From Siderastrea siderea (taxonomy: Eukaryota > Cnidaria > Anthozoa > Scleractinia > Rhizangiidae), in assembly GCA_964030785.1 (NCBI GenBank), contig OZ034967.1:72357613-72421612 (forward strand): a DNA stretch of 64,000 nucleotides, in the 5' to 3' direction. Shown here piece by piece: positions 14,381-25,309 of the stretch. Under the pieces are notes generated by a model that was given only the letters and a program-made list of their open reading frames with translations, had not been told where the DNA came from and did not search any database. Made by a program: the position numbers and the translations under genes. Within the stretch, counting starts at the first letter, position 1; the number at the start of each line of letters is the position of its first letter.

Positions 14381-14616
14381 AGAAGCCAGGAAATCTGCCA
14401 AACGGGCGTCCCCTACTACTCTCGTCTTTTTAATGAAAAGCCGGTTATAAGAAGGTGAATGTAGTAAGAAGGTAAATAATAGGCTAGTACCTTGTCGGCC
14501 ACGACGTAAGACAATCAGCAAACACAGGGAGTTAACGGTTTTGCGCCAAAGTCATGTTCTACAGCTGTACATGTCTATCATCAAAAAAATTCAATTTCCC
14601 CCGTTTTTTGGCAAGA

Positions 14617-14620
14617 TGGT

Positions 14621-14653
<33 letters not shown>

Positions 14654-17335
14654 AACCTTTATTTGCATGTCTATAGTTATTTACAGTATTGCAAAAGGTA
14701 GCGTAAAAAGCAAGAACAACAAGGAAAAGAAATAATAATTATTATGATATTAATAACACATAATCAAGTGACAGCATTCTTAGATAACAATATACTGTCA
14801 CGCAAATTATTCAGTAATGAAATATAATTCGTCAATCGTAAATTTAGATAAATATCTTCTGATTCTATCAGTTTAATCACCAGGTCCGAGAAAGATAGCT
14901 GCTGGAAATTATGGAGATAACTTTGTATTTGAGCGAAAAATTCATTTCTAAGTTTGAAATATTTCGGGCAATAGCAGAGAAAGTGAATTTCATCTTCAAT
15001 TGAATTGGAGTCACAAAATGGACATAACCTTTTGTCGTGAGGAGTTTATGATTGCTTACGCGTAATTTTACCAAAGCCTTTCTATTGATTGTTTTTCTAG
15101 TTAGGTTTAAATAACTTGAAATTTCATAACAATGTTTAAACGTATTATAAAACTCTAATTTCCTTGTATAATTAACTGAATACCGCCACTGAGTAACGTA
15201 CTTCTGTTTCATTATATCTTTATATCTTGATATTTTGGTTTTATCTAAATTGTTGGGAACAAAATTCGGTAGATTATAAGATTTGGATAATTCCATAATA
15301 TTACTATAAAAACTAGTATTTCCATTAGAATGAAAATTTATAGATAAAAATAATGCTTGTTTTACAATAGAGTCTTCATACTTCTCAAAGAGATACATAA
15401 TGTAGTTAAGAATGTTTTCATTAATACCAAATATTAATGGAAATCTACCTTATTCACCTCTACATGCAGCGTTAGAAGCCTTATTACTTACTTCCAAGTA
15501 TCGCTTGCAGAAGTGTAAGTGGGTTTTTTCAATTCGAGAGCTATCCCACGTCTTAAAATCCTGTTTCTGGTAAGCTCCCCCAAATTTCACAGTTGTAGGA
15601 TAGTATGGGTGTGATCATCGTATCGAATATTTTACAAGCCAAAGAAGGTTTTAATCTACTAATGTCTGTGTTTTTTCTTAAGCCGAGAGAGCGTGAAGAG
15701 CTTTCTCTTTCAAGTGTTCGAGAGACACATTAAAATTACCAGTTGAGGAGATTCGGGTTCCTAAATATGTGTATTCTTGTACAATATCAGTGTTCTGTTT
15801 TCCTATCTGGAATTCTAGATCGGAGTTTTCGTTTGCACGCTTTTGAAAGATCATAGTTTTGGTCTTTTTAGAATTGATGTCTTACATCCAAGAACTGCTA
15901 AAAGAATACAACATGTTTAGACAATTTTGCAGACCTACTTTGGATTGGGATAAAATAATCAGACGAGTCATCAGAGTATAACAGGGAATTTAATTTGGTA
16001 CCATTTGGAAGAATGATGGGATCTGATAATGTATTTTGAAATGCATATGGTAAATCGTTAATGTATAAATTGAAAAGCAACGGGCTTAAGATGCACCCCT
16101 GGCGTACTCCTCTCAAGTAATGGAAGGGTCTGGTTTGACTACTACCAATTTTTAAGGTGCATGAGGAGTTTGAATACAGGTTCTGTATTAACTCACAGAA
16201 ACATCCTCCTACATCGATTTGCAGTAATTTATGTAAGAGTCCTTCATGCCAAACGGAGTCAAATGCCTTTTTGAAATCAACAAAACAAGCGTATATTTTT
16301 TTCACGATGACCGTGCCCATAAGGGTTCGTAAGGTAAGAACATGATCTGATGTTCGATTTTTTGGTAAGAAACCGATTTGAGATTTATGAAGTACGTTCA
16401 GCGAAACGGTATGACCAAGTAGTCTTTGCTTTAAAATTGAAAAGAATAGCTTTCCCAGACAGTTTGAAACACAAATTCCGCGGTAATTCGACGGATCGTT
16501 TCTCGCACCAGATTTAAATATTGGAGTTATAATACCGTTGCACCAAATATTTGGTACAGTCCCTAAGACGAGAATAGTATTAAAACGTTCATGGTAAATA
16601 GGCAGCATCATAGGTAAGCTAGCTTTAATCATTTCGTTTCTTATCCTGTCCGAATACGCGCTTTTGTTGTTTTTTAATTTTTTTTGCCGCTGAGAGTATT
16701 TCAGCTTCTGTAATGCGGTAGTCCAAAGGGCGTGATTGCATTAGGGTGTCTTCTCGTTTTCGTAACTCACTTACAACTTTCTGTTGGCCAGAAGTAAGTG
16801 GTTTATTAGAATGCAAATTTTGGAAATAATTCAGCCAATTCGCTTCACTTATTGGCGGAGTGACTTCATATTTTATAGAGTCATCCATTGATTTTGCACA
16901 ATTCCAAAATGTTTTAGTGTCCGAGCTCGAGTTGTACGTGATATTCTCTAATTCGGAGATCTTCAAGTTGTAATATTCGCTTCTATTATGGTTGAGCAGT
17001 TTCTTATACTGCTGTAAGGTTGTATGATATTTTTCGCGTACCTTGTCGTCCAAAGGATCTCTGTGTTTTTCGTTTGAAAGTTTTCTTAACTCGTGCCTTT
17101 TTAAGCGACATTCCTTATCAAACCATTTTTTACTTGGGGATGAGTAAGTGCATTTATGTCGTCTCATCGTCCGTATCTTAGGGCACCTTTTTGCGGTGGC
17201 AATAAGAATATTTTATAATAAGAATGTATCACAGGCCCCCAGCAGAGCTCCACCCATAATATTTACTTCATCTTGTAGTATTACATCACAGGCAATCTAC
17301 CAAATGCAAAATCTTTTCAAAATATTGTAACAAAA
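14617..17335 (-). mobile_element. Degraded non-LTR retrotransposon (LINE), minus strand
   Basis: Three minus-strand open pieces in changed frames belong to one ORF2: linker (16625-17167), reverse transcriptase (15898-16632) and C-terminal part (14877-15398). The 5' end with the endonuclease is missing. The 3' end has a (TTG)n tail, seen as CAA repeats at 14622-14651, typical of several LINE clades. Poly-T runs near 16660-16680 mark one frameshift. Confidence 0.85.
15898..16632 (-). pseudogene. LINE reverse transcriptase fragment
   Basis: 244 aa containing successive RT motifs: NYRGICVSNCLGKLF (fingers), CFVDFKKAFDSV (motif A with catalytic Asp), GVRQGCILSPLLFNLYINDL (motif B) and LLYSDD (motif C; usual form Phe/Leu-x-Ala-Asp-Asp, here Ser-Asp-Asp). 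The frame ends shortly after motif C. Upstream and downstream parts of ORF2 lie in other frames, so it is dead. Confidence 0.85.
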
Positions 17336-17686
17336 TAAAAACTCAAGGAGGAGGCTTTCATCAACCTCCCCGCCCACCCCCTCCCTTCGACCACGGTGGG
17401 GGTACGGGTTTGCTTGTGCTTCCGAGGGTTAACGTGATGTTTCAAGATTTTAGATTACGTCCGAGCATCAGTTTTCAAAGAAGCCATCCACATCCACTGC
17501 GAACAGCCTACTTTGAATTAGCAATTGTATCATGTTAATATAAGACTCTCAGTTCTCTCGTCATCACGTATTCTTTTGTTATTTAGGGATAAAGTTGTCA
17601 TTAATAACAATACTACTTATAATTTATATTTAGGAAAGATGAACGTTTATTCGTTTGTCTCACGATGGAATCGCTTTGAGTTGTTG

Positions 17687-17731
17687 ATCGCGACGTTTCG
17701 ACTGCAATACCGCTGGTCTTCATCAGGCGAT
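17687..17731 (-). ncRNA. Type I hammerhead ribozyme, copy 1
   Basis: Read leftward: ATCGC, CTGATGA, a stem II hairpin of about 20 bases, GAAAC, GTC, GCGAT. ATCGC pairs with GCGAT (stem I), GAC...GTC and GC(A/G)...TGC pair in stem II, and GTC is the preferred cleavage triplet. Stem III is reduced to the self-complementary ACGT, so activity as a dimer is expected, as known for Penelope and retrozyme hammerheads. Confidence 0.65.
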
Positions 17732-18189
17732 GAGGTCGATTGTCGCATGTTGGTACGCTGCTAATTGGTGCATTTCGATCGTATTAGATGTTGTTCGCTC
17801 ATAGGTCCGCTTTGTGGTTGATCGGCTGTTGTGCTTTTTGATCGTAGGTATCCAAGCTTCAGGAATGTCGATTCCATTGCCTCTAGTGATGTTATTAGGA
17901 TGAAGTCTTATGTGGATAGCCTCTTTGACCCTTCATGTGTACCAGTGAGGGTTACGATCAATAAACTTAACTTCCTTCCAATTAGGAAGATGCCCCGTTT
18001 CGTTAGCGTGCTCCGAAACTGCGGAGGTTTGCGTACGAGCAAGCCGTATATCTCTGTGGTGTTCTTCTATTCTTTCTTGCATCGCTTTCCCTGTTTCCCC
18101 GGTGTATACTTCGGAGAAACAGAGAATAAAAGAACACGACAGCAGCGAACCAACGTGCTACAAATAGCGACACGTAAACAATCGACCCC

Positions 18190-18234
18190 ATCGCCTGATG
18201 AAGACCAGCAGTATTGCAGTCGAAACGTTGCGAT
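18190..18234 (+). ncRNA. Type I hammerhead ribozyme, copy 2
   Basis: Same layout as copy 1 in the opposite orientation: ATCGC-CTGATGA-stem II-GAAAC-GTT-GCGAT. The cleavage triplet is GTT instead of GTC, predicted slower. Confidence 0.55.
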
Positions 18235-18524
18235 CAACAACTCAAAGCGATTCCATCGTGAGACAAACGAATAAACGTTCATCTTTCCTATCTTACACCA
18301 CGATGAACAATAAACACATCTTTAATGACAATTTATATTTATATTGTACAATTTAAATGGTAGGACTATCTGAAAACCAGTTACATGTTCATTCATTTAC
18401 TTTAAAAATCAATTTAATATTTGTCTGAGTTTAAAAAAGCGAACATAGTTTTAAAGTTGCTAAAATTTTATCCGCCCTTCTTATTTACTCAGTTACTTGT
18501 TCCCCCGGGCAGGGACAGCCGCTG

Positions 18525-18655
18525 TGAACGACCACGCACTTTTCAGAGATAATTAAGCTTAAATTTAGAAAGAAATTGCAATACATATTCTTTGTATTTT
18601 AACCCTTTTTTAGAATTATAGTTGCTTAATTATCTCTAAAAAATGCGTGCTTGGT
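18525..18655. repeat. Short inverted repeat
   Basis: CACGCACTTTTCAGAGATAATTAAGC-like sequence at 18529-18555 is inverted at 18628-18653 around about 75 AT-rich bases; probably a small MITE or hairpin. Confidence 0.4.
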
Positions 18656-18659
18656 TACC

Positions 18660-20050
18660 CACATTTTTCTTTCTAAATTCCAATAGGTCTTGCTAAGATG
18701 TACTTTTACCCCATAGTCGTAACGTTTATTTTCTCTTAACCGTCCTTAATAACAATTACAACTCGACGTAGAAATAATTGTTACTTTCAGGGAGGCTCTC
18801 AACAGTACCCTGAACCGTTACAACGATGGACCAATGATCGCCTTTTTCAAAAATTCCTTGTGAACTCGGTGCTGCGCATCCGTTCATTTACAACTCGTTT
18901 TCTTGAAATAATTAAGTTCAGCGAAGGCTAGAGGCTCCGTTGAATTTTTTTTTTACATAATACGAATATCTCGAACTATTTTGGTGGAGTCTTTTATCCT
19001 TAAGTTACTTTTGCTGTTTGTCGTTTCGCTGTAAATTTGCTGCGAAAGTGTGTTCTAAATGAGAAAGTGTGTTGGAAATGAGTACCCTTTATTTAAAAAA
19101 TAAAAAAATAAAAAACAGAAAGTCAACTAATTTCTTAATTCATTTTTCTGCGTGAAGGAGAGGGAAAAAATGTATAACTTGATCGTAAAAAAAAAATGTA
19201 TAACTTGATGCATGATTTGACTGCAAAAAATGTAATTTTGTTCTGTCCCTCCGTAAGACTATAATATTTCAAAAGTGCAGAAATCTTATTTGAAATAGAC
19301 ACCTATGAGGTTGTCTTCGAGCTATGTTGCGTACAGTTTGCCGACGATTTCACTGTTCCACCAGGTTTGGAAAATTTCATGCATACTTCATTCGATCCGC
19401 CATACTGTCTTCAACAATAAGTGAAGAGGTCCCACGGCAAAATAGTCGGTTGCACTGAAAAGCGGTTCCAAGGTCGAGTCGCAGAAATCTTAATCAGCTA
19501 TCCACACACCAAAGTAAGTTTCGAAGGCAAAAATATGACCCATAAACCATTCATCGCTGTTCCCACCACGACTGAAAAACTGGTAAAACACTTATGATTT
19601 CCTAAGCCCGTGACAACTGCAAATGCCAACGAAATGAAAGATTTATAACCTTTTCACCGAACTCAACATGGGCTGCCATATTGAAAATGTTCAATTTATA
19701 TTCAGCTTACATGACAACTTTAAATTTCACTTACAGGTCCGCTGTACAAGCTTGAATAGAAGTTTCGGGCTGAATTTTCTCTGACAGTGTGACTTCGCGT
19801 GACAAAGTGGTGTGACAATATGGCTGTTGATTGCGCAATGCTTAAATAACAAGAAAACGTGGGTTTTTCTTCTTTTTATCTTGCTTTTTGATTTGAATGT
19901 GTGTTAGACGCCAAAATTGTGTCGCTTAATAGTAGATTTTACGGTTTTTTACTAATTCACTTAAACGAATATGAAAACTGTGTGAGCCCACATATCGAGC
20001 CGCTGACTGTATGAAATTGTTCGCCATAAACTGAATGTTCCTGTTTCGTA
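18660..20050. other. AT-rich intergenic DNA without recognisable genes
   Basis: No open frame with coding character and no repeat that I can assign, apart from A/T runs. Confidence 0.5.
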
Positions 20051-20560
20051 CGTGCTTGTAATAATAATAATAATAATAATAATTAATCTTTAAAGAGGAT
20101 ACTCCCATCACGTTGAGTGGTTTTCAGGGAGGTCCTCTATAACAAAAGAATAAAATAAAACTAAACATTGTAATAGATACAAGCTAAAACTAAAAATATA
20201 AAAAGTACAAATATGGTAAAAATAGATCAAAGGTCCTTAAAGTATAAATACATATTTTGCTAAAACTATTGAATCATATAATTAGATTTGATAAAAAGGT
20301 GTTCAAGAGCCTTTTAAATGTATTGCATGGCATGGGCCTCCTCAAGTCCATGGGAAGAGCCATCCAGTCGTTAAAGGCTTGGAATGAGGTGACGCGTCTA
20401 CCCTAATCAGACTTAACTTTAGGTAATCTGGGCAAATAGCCAATGCTTGTGTCTAATTTAAAAACGTGGCAGTTTTGAAGTGACACCAGTTTCACAACGG
20501 AAGTTTCTAATACTAAATTTAACTCTGTTTGTTTCAGTTTGCTGTCCAGCATGCTGCTAC
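20051..20560. repeat. (TAA)n-tailed interspersed repeat fragment
   Basis: A (AAT)n run at 20058-20083 is followed by about 450 bases with LINE/SINE 3'-end character. A similarly built segment with (TAA)n and a 'snap' ending of GTTCCA-type sequence occurs at 36735-37060. Confidence 0.35.
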
Positions 20561-20959
20561 ACTTGCCGTTCAAGCCGACGTTTTCAGCTTGGGGTATGTA
20601 AAATAATTAAGCCTGATTTGTATTGTCGAGTATTGCTTGTAGCTTAAACATTGCAGCCTTCATTTTACTGTAAAACTGGCTTTAAACCAAAGCATAAACA
20701 CAAGCAAATTCACACTAAATTTCTGAATGTCCAGAAGAACTTTTCCAGGTTTCTTTTGTCTGTGCGCATGTAGATATGTCTTTAGGCTTTACCTAAGTAA
20801 TTTAGACTTAGGCAAGACCTTCGCGTTGCGAATGGCTGGTCAAGTTTCAGTTCACCCAGTCCACATCACAGGAGTGCTCAACGACCGATTTTTGAAAAAA
20901 CGTTTATTTCTTTCCCAAACAACAAATTGAAATCTGTCAAACGATATTTGCTTAATAAT

Positions 20960-21180
20960 TAACTTTCGTGGGAAAAAAATAGACACTCCCCAGCGCCAGC
21001 AAGCTTAAGTCCATAGGGTACACTAACAGCAGCGAGCCATCGTGCCACAAATAGCGACACGTAAACAATTGACCTCATTGCCTGATGAAGACTAGCAGTA
21101 TAAACGAATAAACGTTCATCTTACCTATCTTACACCACAATGAACAATAAACACATCTTTAATGACATAGGATACAGTAG
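20960..21180 (+). mobile_element. Solo Penelope-like terminal repeat with deleted ribozyme
   Basis: Matches the terminal repeat at 18118-18330, including CTGATGA at 21082-21088 and the ATAAACGTTCATCTTACC...CAATGAACAATAAACACATCTTTAATGACA end, but the GAAAC half of the hammerhead and stem II are deleted. Confidence 0.6.
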
Positions 21181-21189
21181 TTTGCAATA

Positions 21190-22130
21190 CCTAGCGATTT
21201 GAACGGGCGTATGAAAATGGCAATTAATATTGATTAGTTTCTCAAAAGCCAAAGAATTCAAATACACAATGACCTAGGTAAATCTGTTACTTGGCTTTTC
21301 AATTCAGCTGAAATTCAGTGGTCTGTGAATTTAGCGGTCGAATAAATAACAGCTTTTACTTTACAAACTGAATTAAATTAACGAATTTTTACTGCCCAGA
21401 TAACGCTGTCCAGTAACGACATTTACTTTCATGTTAAAAAAAGATCCCTACTCACGATTCTGAAGACTTCAAACGATACCACTCCTGAGATACTGCTGTA
21501 GATGTTGTTTGAGAAATGCCACTACAACTCTTCCCAGCGCGCTAAATCAACAAGATTTCAAAAACATCGAATTCAATTTTTGAAAGCTGCTTAATGGAAA
21601 ACCCCACAATCACCGCTCTAACACTGAGACCTTAGCCACTTACCTCCCCAAAACAGCACAAATATACAAAAACCGATTACGTTTTCCAATTCTGTGTCCA
21701 GTAATGTGTAGAGTACTTGTTAACAGTCAACCGCCTTCAAACTGCTCGAAAACCGCAACTGTAACACTTGATCGCTGTCTGTTTTACGTCTTTAAGTTGA
21801 CAGCAAAACAAAATTTTGACCAGAAAACGACTTAACATTTCACTAAGTAATCAATACACAAACACGCGGCGTGACATCTTGGCGTTTGCCAGCCACAGCA
21901 GGTGACAATTTGTCAGACCAGCCTGACAAATCGAGTTCAATTTTTTCCAGCCAGAGCGTAACATGGGCGACAGTTCCCAGCAAACTTTCGCTATCAGTAA
22001 ATTTCAATGCCGGTTAAAAATTTGCCAGCCAGCTCAAGAATAGCCTCAAGAGCGGATATTTTGTGGAGCGGTTCTGTTGGGTACTCCTGACATCAAAAAT
22101 GACAAAATGAGTCTGTCCTTGGTCAAATAA
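21190..22130. other. Intergenic DNA, nothing recognised
   Basis: AT-rich, stops in all frames; no features found. Confidence 0.4.
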
Positions 22131-22151
22131 TGATTGTAAGGAGAAACTACT

Positions 22152-23455
22152 GTGCTTAACGACATAAAAGGACCGCATTTCAATCAATTAATTATTAAAC
22201 GGAAAGGATTTGTAAACTATTTGCACCAATTTTTATGTGTCAGTATTGATGGCTTTGAGCTTGGTGGCGCCCTCGTGATGTATCCAGCATACGGAGGAGC
22301 CAATCAACTTTGGCAGTGGGGAGGAGATAATACTCTTGTCAGCAAAATGGGTCTGGTGACAGACATCCAAGGAGGACGTAATGAAAAGGGAACTTCCTGC
22401 ATCGGGTGGTATCCAAACAGTGGCCAAAATCAAAAGTGGAGGTATGAAAATGGCACAAACAAGAGTACAATGAATAACCTCGTTATAGATAAAGCAGAGG
22501 AGGTTCAGGAATAACAGCGTCTGTTCATACCTGGGAGGTGACCGGAAGTCTTGGTAAGTCTTGGTCAGTTGGTATCCAAACAGTTCACCGCGGCAAAACG
22601 TCTGCGGATGCGCTCACTTCGGACATTTCCGGTTTCGAGCATGTTGTTCATTTTCATTCGGTGTGCTTTCGGTGATAACGCGCTCGAAGATCATTGTATG
22701 GAGCAAGAACTGTAGATGAAAGAAGCAACGACGACGGATGCATGAAAGGTATGTAGGCGTTAATTTCTTGCATTTATTTGTATAGGGACAGGACTGGAGA
22801 CCTCGTTTTTATCGAAATACCTGGCCCAATTTCCAATTTCAACTAGCCGTCATTTATGTCAGTTGTGATCATTTCAACTTTCAACCTTATTGCTTCCAAT
22901 GAATAACCTGGTTATGAATATAGCAGAGGAAGGTTCAGGAATAACAGCGTCTGTCCATACCTGGGAGGTGACTGGAAGTCTTGGTCAGAAAGGGGCTTTG
23001 GTGCCTATCAGGAGGAGATGCCAAACTATTTCTACGTACGTACAAAGCCAATTAAATCAACTCGTTCTCACTAATGATGGGTTTAAGAATGGTGGCAACC
23101 TTGTCATTTATCCAGCATACGGTGAACCCAATCAGCTTTGGCAGTGGGAAAGAGATGATACTCTTGTCAGCAAAATGGGTCTTGTTGTAGATATCCAAGG
23201 GGCCAGTTACGAATAGGGAACCCCCTGCATCGGGTGGTATCCAAACAGTGGCCAAAAACAACAGTGGCGGTATGTAAATGGCACGATAAAGAGCACTATG
23301 AATAACAATGTTCTTGATATAGCAGAGGAGGGTAAAGGTATCACAGCATCTGTTCAAACGTGGGAAGCAACCGGAAGTCTTGCACAGAAGTGGGCTCTGG
23401 TGCCAGAAAACAACAGAAATGACATGGTGTCAAATTTCCTTGTTTGTTATCGTTA
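22152..23455 (+). pseudogene. Tandemly duplicated ricin-B-type (beta-trefoil) lectin-like pseudogene
   Basis: Two copies (about 22190-22550 and 22880-23455) encode beta-trefoil repeats with QxW signatures (NQLWQW, NQKWRY, QQWRY, QKWALVP) and share LVMYPAYG.-NQLWQW and SKMGLV.DIQG. Copy 1 has a one-base frameshift near 22498 compared with copy 2; copy 2 has an in-frame TAG at 23214-23216 where copy 1 has AAG. No start or signal peptide was found. This is a carbohydrate-binding fold only; no toxin chain is present. Confidence 0.7.
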
Positions 23456-23524
23456 GTCACAAGATAGGGTGACAATAAACGGGGTTGAATATGCTGCTTT
23501 CTATTTCATAGGGAATCTCACCAT

Positions 23525-23612
23525 TATTATGTAAAGTTACTTACTTACGTACTTACTTACTTAGTTACTTAGTTACTTACTTATACTTACTTACTTACTT
23601 ACTTATTATATT
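23525..23612. repeat. (TTAC)n microsatellite
   Basis: Imperfect TTAC/TTAG tetranucleotide run. Confidence 0.8.
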
Positions 23613-23884
23613 TTTGAATACAACTTCGGGAAAAAAAGGACATCATACTTTTTTATCTTTGCTGCATGTCAAATGGTACTCTAGAAACGAGATAAAAAGA
23701 GCAGACGAATGCAGAGGTCTATAGCCGATGATTTTTGTAAAATGCCTTAATAAAAAATATTAATAAAAAGGAAAACAAGAGCAGTTTGAAAGACGAGCTT
23801 TACTGGAAATTATTCTAAATTACATAGAACAAGCTCTAGACCAACGATCCTTGAAAGAGTTCTTCGCCCCCTAAGGTTTTTCTT

Positions 23885-24196
23885 TCATTTTTCCCAGACG
23901 GTTTTTATCTGCCGTGTTGTAGTAGCTCTATGCATACTCCATAATAAGTAAATACGGTATGCTGTAACAGCAAAGACCCAAGGGGTACCTTCCATCAACC
24001 GTCTCTTGCACCATGGTGGGGTGTGACTTTGCTTGTCCGTCTGAGGGTTAACTTTTTGTGAAATTATTTGCAACGAACGGCTCGCCCATTTGGGCTTCCT
24101 ATCTAGCAAAGGACCCAGAAACGATTGAATCGATTTAACATCACGCATTAGCTTGTCTTGCTGTCGGGGACTATCTACGTGCAAGTAGAGTCGCAA
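23885..24196 (-). repeat. Interspersed repeat fragment shared with about 17340-17450
   Basis: The segment around 23985-24060 resembles 17350-17445 (both have CCATGGTGGGG/CCACGGTGGGGG, TTTGCTTGT and GAGGGTTAAC). The open frame over it is probably a repeat by-product, not a gene. Confidence 0.4.
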
Positions 24197-24772
24197 ATAC
24201 CTTAGACATCATTGTCTGATCAGAGGGTACAGACCAATCTTTGTCTGTTCCGGAGAGATTAGATTGTGTTCACTTTAGCTTAGCTAAAACGCATTTAAAA
24301 AGGTTAGGTTAAATTTGCGCTTTATAAGTAAATTAAATTATTATTACCTGAGATGGTCCAACCGTACTTTAGGTCTAGTAGAACCCGCGATTACCTTAAT
24401 TTTAGACATACATCAGCTTCAGCAAATACCTACAAACATTTTTTCTTAAGAATCATTCTGGTGTGAAATGTATTGCTTAGTTCTGTTCACATGAAGGTCT
24501 CCATTTTTTTCTATTTACGTCAAGTTACTGAATTAAGTAGGACCACTGTTGACCACTTCATTGTCGGATTAGGTTTAGTTTATAAACAAGATGTAAAACT
24601 TCTTCACGATGTAATGGGCATTTGGCAAGTTAAAAATATGGACTTTTCTCTACTAAAGAAGTACATATTAAAGACACTTAAGATACGACAACTCTCAACT
24701 CCTGCTCAAAACCTTGTCACTGTGGTCTTACCAGTTTAAAAGATTTGGCAGGTGCACTTGTAACAATCGTTT

Positions 24773-25000
24773 AATAAATGTGAAGAAGACCCTCGCAGTT
24801 ATTAACGCAACTTATGCAGTTGCAAAAAGAAAGCCTGAAAAAATCCGGCTTGCCGGGATTCGAACCCTGACCTCTGCGATACCGGTGCAGCGCTCTAACC
24901 AATTGAGCTAACAAGCCAACTGGGAGCTGGTCATTAAATTGGTTCGTAATATACCCGGGAAAGATGAAGATGAAATTATGAATATATGAAATTCATATAT
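24773..25000 (-). mobile_element. tRNA-derived SINE, copy A (truncated tail)
   Basis: The tRNA-related head is at 24847-24917 (minus), with B box GGTTCGAATCC and A box TAGCTCAATTGG; the SINE body and tail extend to about 24773. The anticodon arm has a mismatch at the base of the loop and C instead of T33, so it is not a decoding tRNA. It is in inverted orientation to copy B. Confidence 0.75.
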
Positions 25001-25039
25001 TTGAACTGCGGAATGAAGAAATAAATGTGAAGAAGATCC

Positions 25040-25300
25040 TCATCTTCATCTTTCCCGGGTATATTACGAACCAATTTAATAACCAGCCGGCTCCCAGTTG
25101 GCTTGTTAGCTCAATTGGTCAGAGCGCTGCACCGGTATCGCAGAGGTCAGGGTTCGAATCCCGGCAAGCCTGATTTTTTTCAGGCTTTCTTTTCGCAACT
25201 GCATAAGTTGCGTTAATTACTGCGAGGATCTTCTTCACATTTATTTCTTCATTCTGCATTTCAAATATATGAATTTCATATATTCATAATTTCAACAATC
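25040..25300 (+). mobile_element. tRNA-derived SINE, copy B
   Basis: The tRNA-related head is at 25100-25170 with perfect A and B boxes, followed by T7, a body (AGGCTTTCTTTTCGCAACTGCATAAGTTGCG) and an AT-rich tail ending near 25300. With copy A and a third partial tail in the middle (24971-25040), it forms a large imperfect palindrome. Confidence 0.75.
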
Positions 25301-25309
25301 GTTTACTTG

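Larger units (their letters stand above)
1..14430. mobile_element. Polinton/Maverick (adintovirus-like) endogenous virus, right-hand part
   Basis: The block carries the diagnostic Polinton set: retroviral-type integrase, adenovirus-type cysteine protease, A32/FtsK-like packaging ATPase, major capsid protein and arginine-rich core peptides, in a compact array. All the genes that lie fully in the window are uninterrupted. Base composition is clearly more GC-rich than the AT-rich host DNA that follows. The left terminus and any family-B polymerase are outside the window. The right boundary is inferred near 14.40-14.45 kb, where promoter-like GC-rich sequence gives way to AT-rich repeats; the terminal inverted repeat cannot be proved because its partner is not visible. 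Confidence 0.85.
17633..18320. mobile_element. Penelope-like element fragment with inverted terminal copies
   Basis: On the minus strand, 18115 to about 17765 encodes, with one stop, the C-terminal GIY-YIG endonuclease end of a Penelope polymerase (recognised from TGETGKAMQERIEEHHRDI, EHANETGHLPNWKEVKFIDR and the PNNI...IPEAW stretch). Both ends carry the same terminal repeat in opposite orientation (17633-17731 and 18183-18287). The two copies contain hammerhead motifs. Reverse transcriptase is absent. Confidence 0.75.

Noticed and set aside
24847..25170. Two functional tRNA genes
   Set aside because: Both are heads of SINEs with common body and tail; the anticodon arm has a mismatch and lacks T33.
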